Source: Rhodopila globiformis
GTDB lineage: Bacteria; Pseudomonadota; Alphaproteobacteria; Acetobacterales; Acetobacteraceae
Direction: 5' to 3'
Length of the DNA: 36,882 bases
Assembly (NCBI RefSeq): GCF_002937115.1
Contig: NZ_NHRY01000133.1
Span: 1 to 36,882, forward strand
Positions 1 through 6,671 of this stretch are shown here, piece after piece. The notes beneath the pieces are model-generated. The model was not told the origin of the DNA. It did no database searches and was given only the letters and a program-made list of their open reading frames with translations. Numbering within the stretch: the stretch's first letter is position 1; every line of letters begins with the position of its first letter. The position numbers and the translations under genes were made by a program.

Positions 1-126
1 TCGAGGCCTTCATCGCCTACTTCAACCGCACCCTCGCCAAGCCGTTCAAGTGGACCATGACCGGCAAGCCGCTCGCTGCGTGAGCGGCCGTCGAAATGGG
101 GTTCGTTCTTCCGGCGAGGTGTACTA
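1..126 (+). mobile_element. Right end of an IS630-family insertion sequence
   Basis: Bases 3-83 encode the tail of an IS630-family transposase and bases 84-126 are its non-coding end. IS630 elements are known to insert at CTAG and duplicate TA. A CTAG lies at 124-127, exactly where the reading frame of the CBASS effector stops looking like its family, so the junction is placed there. The rest of the element is outside the window and no terminal inverted repeat could be compared. Confidence 0.7.
3..83 (+). CDS. IS630-family transposase, C-terminal fragment
   Basis: The frame opens at the window edge and encodes 26 residues ending in TGA at 81-83. It includes the stretch FIAYFNRTLAKPFKWT, which closely resembles the C-terminus of IS630-family DDE transposases, the enzymes that cut and rejoin the element ends at TA/CTAG targets. 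The catalytic Asp/Glu residues would lie to the left, outside the window, so it cannot be judged whether the enzyme is intact. The gene runs opposite to the CBASS operon it has entered. Confidence 0.75.
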   Translation, partial: EAFIAYFNRTLAKPFKWTMTGKPLAA

Positions 127-568
127 GGATGTCGCCGAAGCGCGCCTGCGCCTCCATCCGCTTGCTGGCCATGTTCCAGTGCGCGGCGTTTTCGATCTTC
201 ACCAAGTCGGGATTGCCCCGTAGCTCGTCCCAGAGGTCGACATAATCGGCTGGGATCTGATCTTCGCTCTTGTGGTGCTGCACCGCGACGGCCAGCGGCC
301 CGGGCACATTCGCCGGTCTCAAGGCCAGGCTGTCCTTGAGAGTCCGCCAGATCAGCCAGTCGAAACAAATTGGGAGGCCGTCGACCTTGCGGCTCGGCTC
401 CGCGTCCACCGGCACCACGAAGTTAGCGCCACGACGGACCAGCACCCTCACCAGCTCGGCCACCAGAGCGCGCGCCTGCTCAACGCTCTCACCGGTCGCG
501 ACGGCCACGTCATCGACGACACTGCCGGCTATGTGAATACGCCGTCCGAATAGGGGCGAGCGGACCAT
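17..568 (-). pseudogene. CBASS effector, SLOG/STALD-like, cut short by IS630
   Basis: This is the fourth gene of the CBASS operon. It starts at ATG 568, which overlaps the TGA of the ATPase gene and has GGAGG seven bases upstream. About 148 codons look native: an N-terminal beta strand RRIHIAGS, then a helix, then a second strand ending GDILV. This layout resembles SLOG (Smf/DprA/LOG-like) nucleotide-binding domains that serve as sensors or effectors in several defence systems. In those domains a Gly-rich loop normally follows GDILV. Here the IS630 end begins at that point (CTAG 124-127), and the remaining ~36 codons to the stop at 17 are antisense transposase DNA. The Gly-rich loop and any C-terminal killing domain are lost. 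The family call is inference from motif pattern. It is not NucC-like. Confidence 0.6.
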
Positions 569-1467
569 CACCTATCCTCCAAAACCGGCGACGGCTTCAG
601 TGACTGGGCCGTGCTCAGGAGGTGCTCGAACTTCAAGGGGCCGTCGGGATAGGCCTTGGACAGGGCGGACGGGTATAGCCGCGTACGGATGTCTGAGTAA
701 GTCCAGCCTGGCACGCCAGGCCGCGGGCCTGTGGCGGTGACCAACTGACCGACATGGGCGGCGCTGAGTCCCAACCCATCGAGGTCCATGGTCAGCAGTT
801 GGCGGCGCTCGTCATCCGACGGCCTGCGGAATTCCTCCATGATTGCGGCGCGGCGCTGCAGGGCCGGGTCGACCATCGACAGGCGATTCGTGCATAGGAT
901 AACGACAATACGACCGCCATATTGGCGCAGGTCGTCTACGCATTGGATCAGGGTGTTCACCGCCACCTTGTCCTCGTGATGGCTATGCTGCTGGGTGCGC
1001 GTGGCGGCGAGGCTGTCGCCCTCGTCGATGATCAGGATGGCCCGTCGCGTCTTACCCGCCGAAACCGTCACCTTCTTGAACGCTTCGGCGATCAGCGTGC
1101 CCATCTCGCCCACCATGCCACTGCCGCGCACCCGGTTGCTGAGCTTGAACAGCAGCGAGTCTTCGGCACCCCGGGCCTCGCCGACCAACCGGTTGGCCAT
1201 GCACTCCGCCATGGCCGTCTTGCCGGTGCCGACATCGCCGTGAAAGATCACCAACGGATACTGTTCGGTCACGAGATCGCAGATGGCCAGCTTGCCGCCG
1301 TGATGCTGGCGGTTCCAACTCGCCAACTGGCCGATGTTCAGCAACAGCCGCAGTTGGTCGTGGACCCGGGCGTAGCGCGCGCCGAAGCCAAGCAGGGTCT
1401 TTTCCCGCCGCGAAATCGCCTCGTCAGGCAGGACAGTCTGGCTATCGAAGATCGACGTCTCACTCAC
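568..1467 (-). CDS. cap6: CBASS TRIP13-like AAA+ ATPase (Cap6-type)
   Basis: The 299-residue AAA+ ATPase has a Walker A motif GDVGTGKT and a Walker B motif ILIIDEGDS, followed by a sensor-like CTNRL and an arginine-rich C-terminal lid. In type III CBASS, Cap6/TRIP13 uses ATP to pull apart the active HORMA-CD-NTase complex and so shuts off second-messenger synthesis. The chosen start is GTG at 1467, because it overlaps the stop of the HORMA gene (GTGA) and has GGAAGGA about ten bases upstream. A TTG at 1476 would add three residues. The neighbouring HORMA gene supports TRIP13 over a generic AAA+ protein. Confidence 0.85.
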   Translation of the reverse strand: MSETSIFDSQTVLPDEAISRREKTLLGFGARYARVHDQLRLLLNIGQLASWNRQHHGGKLAICDLVTEQYPLVIFHGDVGTGKTAMAECMANRLVGEARGAEDSLLFKLSNRVRGSGMVGEMGTLIAEAFKKVTVSAGKTRRAILIIDEGDSLAATRTQQHSHHEDKVAVNTLIQCVDDLRQYGGRIVVILCTNRLSMVDPALQRRAAIMEEFRRPSDDERRQLLTMDLDGLGLSAAHVGQLVTATGPRPGVPGWTYSDIRTRLYPSALSKAYPDGPLKFEHLLSTAQSLKPSPVLEDR

Positions 1468-1964
1468 GCGGCCCAATCCTTCCGCTGCATGCCATAAGCG
1501 TTGCTGGCGTAGTCCCGCCCGCCTGCCGCCTTCAGGGTACTGTGGCTGGTGTCGGCATCAGTCGACGTCCAATTGATCTTGAGCTTGTCCTTGATCGCAG
1601 CGCGGGCTGCCGCAGTGTAGGCGTCAGTATAACGCAAGATGAGCCGGAGATAGGGCTTGGCCACTTTGGGCCACATCACCCCACCAGGTCGGCTGCTGGT
1701 TAGGCTGCCAGCGTCCGTATCGACGTTGAATCGGGTGGCCTTGATCTCGACGCCATCGCTGAACAGCGTCACGTCCACATGTTCAAGGTAACCAGCCTTA
1801 GCCAGAACCTCGACGTCATGGGCGTACTGCCCGGCCTCCTCCGGCGTCCAGGCGCCAGTGCTGTCGCCGATCATCATCAGATCCGCTTTCACCAGGCGGA
1901 CCACCTTTTCAATGTCGACGACCGTGTAGGTCGCGCTGGCCGAAGCGGTGCGGGTCTGGCTCAT
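1464..1964 (-). CDS. cap7: CBASS HORMA-domain protein (Cap7-type)
   Basis: This 166-residue protein sits between a CD-NTase gene and a TRIP13-like ATPase gene. Its size, position, N-terminal helix beginning VVDIEKVVRLVKADLMMI and mixed alpha/beta pattern match bacterial HORMA proteins. In type III CBASS the HORMA protein senses phage by closing its safety-belt loop around a peptide, then binds and activates the CD-NTase. Only one HORMA gene is present, so this is the single-HORMA arrangement. HORMA domains are poorly conserved in sequence, so the call rests mainly on context. The start follows the CD-NTase stop by three bases, implying translational coupling. Confidence 0.75.
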   Translation of the reverse strand: MSQTRTASASATYTVVDIEKVVRLVKADLMMIGDSTGAWTPEEAGQYAHDVEVLAKAGYLEHVDVTLFSDGVEIKATRFNVDTDAGSLTSSRPGGVMWPKVAKPYLRLILRYTDAYTAAARAAIKDKLKINWTSTDADTSHSTLKAAGGRDYASNAYGMQRKDWAA

Positions 1965-1967
1965 CGT

Positions 1968-2912
1968 TTAGGCCTCCGTCTTGAAGCGAGGGCCGAACAA
2001 CTCTTTCCAGATCTCGTTGTCGTTCTCGGCCGAGGCGTAGGTGGCCGTCTCCCAGGCCCGTTCCGCAGCCGTGACGATCTCCTGACGTTCGGTCTCAGTG
2101 ATGCGGCCGGCAACGTTGTTGAGGCTGCAGACCGGATCGAGGATCACCACAGGATCGGTGAAGGTGGTGAACGGCGCCACGTTCTCCGGGAAGCTGATCT
2201 GGTCCTTCATCCCCGACTGAGCGACGTAGAGCAGGAAGTTGCGGAACCGCTGCTCGATGGACCCGGCCGTCCCCTGCTGCGCTAAGACGTGAGCCATGAT
2301 CAACTCGATCACGAAACTCTTCAAATGGGTGAGCCCCGCGTGGTTGCGCCACTTCTTGGCCATCCTCACCAGGGTGCGGAAGTCGGCGTCCTCGTTCTTT
2401 CGGTCACGCACGAATTTGATTTGGCAGGGCGCGCAGGTCTGCATGGCCGACCCGTCCTCAAGGTCAAACTGCCAGCCGTAACCCGGCTGGCTCTCGTCCT
2501 CGATCACCGGCACGATGTCGACGCTCAGGCCGGAGCCCACGAAGGTGACGGTCGCGGCCTTGCGCTGGATCTCGAAATCCTCGACCGACTTGGTCGGGTA
2601 GATCTTGATCAGCAGGCTGTAGATCAGGTCGTTGATCGTCTTCAGGGTGTCGTGGGTAATGTCGCGGCCGGAGATGTAGAAGACGACATCCACGTCCACT
2701 GGGTCGGTTGAGGTCCGGCGAAGGATCGTGAACTTCGCGAACGAGCCCGCCTTGACCACCTTGGTGATCTTGATCTCGCTGTGGTTGCGCACGTGCTTGC
2801 GCAGTTCGTCGATCAGGCGATCGACCTGGGCGTGGTACTCGGTGCGCTTGTCCGCCGGCAGACGCAAAACGTTGCTGTCGTAGTAGCGAAGCTGGGTATT
2901 GCTCAACGCCAT
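1968..2912 (-). CDS. CBASS cyclic-oligonucleotide synthase (CD-NTase)
   Basis: The protein has 314 residues. A nucleotidyltransferase signature is clear: GS at about residues 56-57, a DVDVV pair of metal-binding aspartates at about 71-75, and a third aspartate in SVDIVPV near residue 130. These features define CD-NTases (cGAS/DncV-like enzymes), which make cyclic di- or trinucleotides after phage infection to switch on an effector. The C-terminal ending WKELFGPRF and the HORMA/TRIP13 partners suggest clade C, the clade commonly paired with these proteins. The product nucleotide cannot be told from sequence. It is the first gene of the operon, with AAAGGGA ahead of ATG 2912. Confidence 0.88.
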   Translation of the reverse strand: MALSNTQLRYYDSNVLRLPADKRTEYHAQVDRLIDELRKHVRNHSEIKITKVVKAGSFAKFTILRRTSTDPVDVDVVFYISGRDITHDTLKTINDLIYSLLIKIYPTKSVEDFEIQRKAATVTFVGSGLSVDIVPVIEDESQPGYGWQFDLEDGSAMQTCAPCQIKFVRDRKNEDADFRTLVRMAKKWRNHAGLTHLKSFVIELIMAHVLAQQGTAGSIEQRFRNFLLYVAQSGMKDQISFPENVAPFTTFTDPVVILDPVCSLNNVAGRITETERQEIVTAAERAWETATYASAENDNEIWKELFGPRFKTEA

Positions 2913-3118
2913 CAGGCGTCCCTTTCCGTTAGCGAGCGCCGCCCCGGAACCCGGCCCAGCGCCGCGGCCGTCCTTGCATGGCCGCGCAGTTTACAGACCA
3001 GAGAAATTTCTGGCTTTCGAAAACCATATATGGTCCCAGAGGTTCACTTCAAGGGTTTCAGTTTACGAAAACTACGCTATATTGGGGTTTGTAAACTGGG
3101 GCGGCAAGGAGGTGCGGC
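2913..3118. promoter_or_regulatory. Divergent promoter region with three CAGTTTAC operators
   Basis: Toward CBASS, TTGAAG (3052-3047) and TATATG (3030-3025) lie 16 bases apart on the minus strand. Toward the HTH-peptidase gene, GTTTCA (3055-3060) and TATATT (3078-3083) lie 17 apart. CAGTTTAC occurs at 2987-2994, just downstream of the predicted CBASS start point, and at 3059-3066 beside the rightward -35. Its inverted copy GTAAACTG is at 3091-3098, after the rightward -10. This is the expected layout of a repressor that controls both directions. The motifs are seen directly and their role is inferred. Confidence 0.55.
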
Positions 3119-4183
3119 ATGATCGGACACAGACTGAAGATCGCGCGCGCCGCCGCGGGCCTTTCGCTGCGCGGTCTGGCCGATGCCATGGCCGGCCTGG
3201 TCACGGCCCAGGCCATTGGCAAGTACGAACGCGATGAGGACATGCCGGGCTCGCGGGTACTGATCGCCCTGGCTGAGGCCCTTGGCGTCACAGAGGACTA
3301 TCTGCTGTCAGAGGACGAGATCGCCCTGGAAGGCGTCGACTTTCGTAAGAAAGCCAGATCGTCGGCCCGCGAAGAAGCCGCGCTGGAAGCTCAGACGATC
3401 CACATGCTTGAGCGCTATTTGGCGCTGGAGGACCTGCTGCAGCTGCGTAGCGTGGATTGGGAGCAGCCGCGCAGCGCGCCCCACCCTGTCGCCGACCTGC
3501 GGGACGCCGAGGACGCCGCGCGCTCCGTGCGTGAAGACTGGGGCCTGGGCAACGATCCCATCCCTAACCTCGCGGAGCTACTCGAGGAACGTGGGGTGAA
3601 GGTGATGTCGCTTGACCTCGACGACATCGACGGCCTGGCAGCGCGGGTGCGCCGCCGCGGCCGTGACGCGGCCCGGGTCATCGTCATCAAGCGCAGCACC
3701 TGGTCGGAGCGGAAGCGCTTCAATTTGGCTCACGAGCTTGGCCATATGTGCATGAACGTCACGGGCAAGCTCGACGAGGAAAAGGCTGCCCACCGGTTCG
3801 CCGGCGCCTTCCTGATGCCGGCCGACGTCTTGCGCGCGGAGGTCGGGGCCAGCCGCTCGTCGCTAAGCCTTGGCGAACTCGTAGCGCTTAAGGAGCGCTT
3901 CGGCGTGAGCATTCAAGCCCTGGCCTTCCGGTGCAAAGACCTCGGCATCATCAACCAAGCGGCGTTCGGCCGGCTATTCGCCGTCTTTACGGAGCGAGGA
4001 TGGCGACGGGCGCCCTACGCGGAGCCGGCGACCATGAAGCCGGAGCTGGAGGAGCCGAGGCGGTTCGAACGACTCTGCTATCGGGCGCTGGCGGAGGGGG
4101 TGATCGGCGAGTCTCGAGCTGCAGAGTTGCTCGGAATAACCGCACGCGAGCTAGACGCCCGGCTTGATCAGGTAGCGGCCTAA
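3119..4183 (+). CDS. HTH (XRE)-ImmA/IrrE metallopeptidase regulator
   Basis: This 354-residue protein joins an XRE-type helix-turn-helix (about residues 3-60) to an ImmA/IrrE (COG2856) zinc peptidase. The zinc motif HELGH is at residues 205-209, and EEKAAHRFAGAFLMP supplies the usual third ligand region. Such fusions are repressors or regulators of mobile elements and stress genes. Separate HTH and peptidase proteins (CapH and CapP) are known to control some CBASS operons, with CapP cleaving CapH after DNA damage. Here both activities may sit in one chain divergent from CBASS, which is an inference. An AAGGAGG-type ribosome site precedes ATG 3119. Confidence 0.85.
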   Translation: MIGHRLKIARAAAGLSLRGLADAMAGLVTAQAIGKYERDEDMPGSRVLIALAEALGVTEDYLLSEDEIALEGVDFRKKARSSAREEAALEAQTIHMLERYLALEDLLQLRSVDWEQPRSAPHPVADLRDAEDAARSVREDWGLGNDPIPNLAELLEERGVKVMSLDLDDIDGLAARVRRRGRDAARVIVIKRSTWSERKRFNLAHELGHMCMNVTGKLDEEKAAHRFAGAFLMPADVLRAEVGASRSSLSLGELVALKERFGVSIQALAFRCKDLGIINQAAFGRLFAVFTERGWRRAPYAEPATMKPELEEPRRFERLCYRALAEGVIGESRAAELLGITARELDARLDQVAA

Positions 4184-4188
4184 GTCAC

Positions 4189-4680
4189 GTGGCCGTCCTC
4201 GTGTCCGACACCTCAGTCATCATCGACCTGGACCGAGGATCACTACTTGAGGACCTGTTTCGCCTACCATTTGAGTTCGCGGTGCCAGACTTGCTCTATC
4301 GCCGCGAACTCCAAGGCGAGCTGGGCGATCACCTGTGCGCGCTCGGCCTGCGGGTCGAGGAATTGACTCCGACCGAACTCGCCCGCGCCACCGTCGTCGG
4401 ACGCGAACGTAAGGTGCTGTCGGCGCCAGACACGTTTGCCTATGCCTTAGCTGAGTTGCGCGAGTGGCCGCTCCTGACCGGCGACGGCGGCTTGCGCCGG
4501 CTGTGCGAGGAGCAGCACCTCACCTTCCACGGGGTACTGTGGATCTGCGACCAGTTCGAAGAAGGTTCCTACGTTGCGCCCGACCGGCTGCACGCCAGCC
4601 TGACCACCATCTCGGCCCACCCGCGCTGTCGGCTACCCGTCAATGAAGTCGGCACGCGCCTCGCGCGTTATCTTGGCTAG
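4189..4680 (+). CDS. PIN-domain protein, possible RNase toxin
   Basis: The 163-residue protein begins VLVSDTSVIIDL, whose first Asp matches the first acidic residue of PIN-domain nucleases. Further acidic positions appear in APDTFAYALAEL and LLTGDGGLRRL, matching the rest of the metal site. PIN proteins cleave RNA and are often toxins. Pairing of HTH-COG2856 proteins with PIN proteins is a known toxin-antitoxin-like layout. The GTG start lies five bases after the upstream stop, so the two are co-translated. It could also be a CBASS-associated accessory nuclease, though nothing besides proximity supports that. Confidence 0.75.
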   Translation: MAVLVSDTSVIIDLDRGSLLEDLFRLPFEFAVPDLLYRRELQGELGDHLCALGLRVEELTPTELARATVVGRERKVLSAPDTFAYALAELREWPLLTGDGGLRRLCEEQHLTFHGVLWICDQFEEGSYVAPDRLHASLTTISAHPRCRLPVNEVGTRLARYLG

Positions 4681-4956
4681 GCGCGCCGACACTCCAGTCC
4701 GTATGATTGGGCTAAATCACACTCAAACCGGAAAACGGGCCTTCCGAAGGTCCGCCGTGAGCGCGAAGCGGTCACCAGCGACGCGCTAAGCAATGACGGC
4801 TTCCCACCCATTGCCGTCATTCGGATTCTGTATCGGTTACCGCCCACCGTCCTAGTTCGACTGTGTCAGTTTCCGCCTAACACATTGAAATTACGACGTT
4901 TTCTCGCAAACTAGAGCTCCCATAACCCATTGATAACATTGACTATCTTTCAGTTT

Positions 4957-4985
4957 TTGACACAGTAAGACTAGCAGCCTGTATT
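4957..4985 (+). promoter_or_regulatory. Candidate promoter of trb operon 1
   Basis: A consensus -35 TTGACA (4957-4962) is 17 bases from TGTATT (4980-4985), which would start transcription about 110 bases before trbB. The -35 overlaps the right arm of the ACTGTGTCA/TGACACAGT inverted repeat, so a repressor at that repeat would block it. This is a prediction from motif spacing only. Confidence 0.4.
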
Positions 4986-5026
4986 TCTACTCGGCCGCCC
5001 CACGCCCATCCATCTATTGTTGCGCC

Positions 5027-5058
5027 GCCCCAGTTCCGGCTCTTTCTAATCAACCCCG
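5027..5058 (+). promoter_or_regulatory. Leader element shared by both trb operons (copy 1)
   Basis: This 32-base block begins GCCCCAGTTC and ends TTTCTAATCAACCCCG. By eye it matches 27 of 32 positions of the minus-strand block at 27177-27146, which lies ahead of the other trbB. The block is 45 bases before the start codon here and 27 before it there. Non-coding conservation between two diverged operons suggests a regulatory role. The mechanism is unknown. Confidence 0.45.
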
Positions 5059-5103
5059 CTGATCCAACCGCCTCGGCTTCGAGGCGACCTGACGGGGTTC
5101 CGT

Positions 5104-6069
5104 GTGACGACGATCTCCCTTCGTTCGGAAGCCTTTGCCCGTGGTGCGCGCATGCTGCGCACCGCACTGGGGCCAGCAATCTCGGGCTACCTCGAAGATC
5201 CGAGAATTGTCGAGGTGATGCTCAATCCCGATGGTAGGCTGTGGATCGACCGCCTCTCCGGCGGGCTGGAAGACACCGGCGTCCACGTCGCGCCAGCGGA
5301 CGCCGAGCGCATCCTGCGGCTCGTCGCGCACCATGTCGGCGTCGAGGTCCATCCAGGCTCGCCGCGCGTCTCTGCCGAACTCCCGGAAACAGGGGAACGG
5401 TTCGAGGGCCTGATCCCGCCAGTCGTCGCCGCGCCCTGCTTCGCGATCCGGCGCCCGGCCGTCGCGGTGTTCACGCTCGGCGATTACGTCGACGCCGGGA
5501 TCATGTCCGTCGGCCAGGCGGATTTGCTGCGGGCTGGGGTTCTGGCCCGGAAGAACATCCTCGTCGCCGGCGGCACCTCGACCGGAAAGACGACCCTCGT
5601 CAACGCGCTCCTGGCGGAGGTCGCCAAGACCGGCGACCGCGTGGTGCTCATCGAAGACACGCGCGAGCTCCAATGCGCCGCGCCCAATCTCGTGGCCCTT
5701 CGCACCAAGGACGGGGCGGCTTCGCTGTCCGATCTCGTGCGCTCCTCGCTCCGGCTTCGTCCCGACCGAATTCCGATTGGCGAGGTGCGCGGCGCCGAGG
5801 CGCTCGATCTCCTCAAGGCCTGGGGCACCGGCCATCCCGGGGGCGTTGGCACCCTCCACGCCGGCTCCGCCATGGGCGCGCTCCGGCGGCTCGAGCAACT
5901 CATCCAGGAAGCCGTCGTCACCGTTCCGCGCGCCCTGATCGCTGAGACCATCGACCTGATCGCCGTGCTTTCAGGCCGCGGCGCCGCCCGCCGCCTCGCT
6001 GAACTCGCCGCCGTCCGAGGGCTCGGACCCAACGGCGACTACGTCCTCATCCCCGCAGGAGAACCGTAA
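5104..6069 (+). CDS. trbB: TrbB, conjugal transfer ATPase (operon 1)
   Basis: TrbB is the VirB11-like hexameric secretion ATPase at the cytoplasmic base of the type IV secretion channel. The 321-residue chain shows the N-terminal motif [10 protein letters not shown], then [14 protein letters not shown], a Walker A GGTSTGKT at about residues 156-163, the DTRELQC Asp box, and [21 protein letters not shown] (Walker B and His-box region). The GTG start at 5104 is placed by alignment with the second copy. It overlaps trbC by one base. All ATPase motifs look intact. Confidence 0.95.
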   Translation: MTTISLRSEAFARGARMLRTALGPAISGYLEDPRIVEVMLNPDGRLWIDRLSGGLEDTGVHVAPADAERILRLVAHHVGVEVHPGSPRVSAELPETGERFEGLIPPVVAAPCFAIRRPAVAVFTLGDYVDAGIMSVGQADLLRAGVLARKNILVAGGTSTGKTTLVNALLAEVAKTGDRVVLIEDTRELQCAAPNLVALRTKDGAASLSDLVRSSLRLRPDRIPIGEVRGAEALDLLKAWGTGHPGGVGTLHAGSAMGALRRLEQLIQEAVVTVPRALIAETIDLIAVLSGRGAARRLAELAAVRGLGPNGDYVLIPAGEP

Positions 6070-6392
6070 TGCTGCTCACCCGTGCTCGCCGCGCTCTCGT
6101 CACCGCCTCGGCCACCTTGTTCGTCACGCTCGCCACGGCCCCGGCCTACGCCGCCGGTACGAACATGCCGTGGGAGCAGCCGCTCACCCAGATCCTGGAC
6201 TCGGTCCAGGGGCCGGTCGCCAAGGTCATTTCGGTCATCATCATCGTCATCACCGGCCTGACCCTGGCGTTCGGCGAAACCTCCGGCGGGTTCCGTCGCC
6301 TGATCCAGATCGTCTTCGGTCTGTCGATCGCCTTCGCCGCTTCGAGCTTCTTCCTGTCTTTCTTCCAGTTCGGCGGCGGGGTGCTGGTCTGA
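6069..6392 (+). CDS. trbC: TrbC, pilin (operon 1)
   Basis: TrbC is the VirB2-like major pilin of the conjugative pilus, exported and inserted in the inner membrane before assembly. The 107-residue protein has a signal peptide ending near APAYAAG (about residue 29), then two hydrophobic segments, VISVIIIVITGLTLAF and IQIVFGLSIAFAASSFFLSF, typical of the family. It sits directly after trbB with TAATG overlap and overlaps trbD by ATGA. In the RP4 family TrbC is processed and cyclised, but whether that occurs here cannot be told. Confidence 0.92.
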   Translation: MLLTRARRALVTASATLFVTLATAPAYAAGTNMPWEQPLTQILDSVQGPVAKVISVIIIVITGLTLAFGETSGGFRRLIQIVFGLSIAFAASSFFLSFFQFGGGVLV

Positions 6393-6661
6393 TGGAACAG
6401 TCCGACGCCATCGCCGGGTTCTACGCGCCGGTCCATCGCGCCCTGACCGAGCCGATTCTCCTCGGCGGCGCGCCGCGCGCCGTTGCGATCGTCAACGGAA
6501 CGCTCGCCGCGGCGATCGGCCTTGGCCTGCGACTCTGGCTGGTCGGCGCCGCGCTCTGGCTGTTCGGGCATCTCGCCGCCGTCTGGGCCGCGAAGCGCGA
6601 CGCCGCCTTCGTTGACGTTGTACGCCGGCATCTGCGCTACCCCCAGCACCTGGTCGCGTGA
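6392..6661 (+). CDS. trbD: TrbD, inner-membrane T4SS protein (operon 1)
   Basis: TrbD is the small VirB3-like inner-membrane subunit that partners the TrbE ATPase. The 89-residue chain has the family opening with FYAPVHRALTEPILLGGAPR, two adjacent membrane segments (AIVNGTLAAAIGLGLRLWL and VGAALWLFGHLAAVWAA) and a cytoplasmic tail FVDVVRRHLRYP. It starts in an ATGA overlap with trbC and ends ten bases before trbE. Confidence 0.92.
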   Translation: MEQSDAIAGFYAPVHRALTEPILLGGAPRAVAIVNGTLAAAIGLGLRLWLVGAALWLFGHLAAVWAAKRDAAFVDVVRRHLRYPQHLVA

Positions 6662-6671
6662 GGGCGCGGCG

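Larger units (their letters stand above)
4681..5103. other. 423-bp intergenic region before trb operon 1
   Basis: No convincing gene is present. A 9-bp perfect inverted repeat AATGACGGC/GCCGTCATT (4792-4800, 4813-4821) could fold into a hairpin after the PIN gene, but it lacks a T-tract. ACTGTGTCA (4860-4868) is repeated inverted as TGACACAGT (4958-4966), overlapping a candidate -35. The last 80 bases hold a leader shared with the second trb operon. Confidence 0.6.

Noticed and set aside
17..571. The CBASS effector as an intact NucC-like nuclease
   Set aside because: NucC motifs are absent, and the last ~36 codons are antisense to the IS630 transposase tail.
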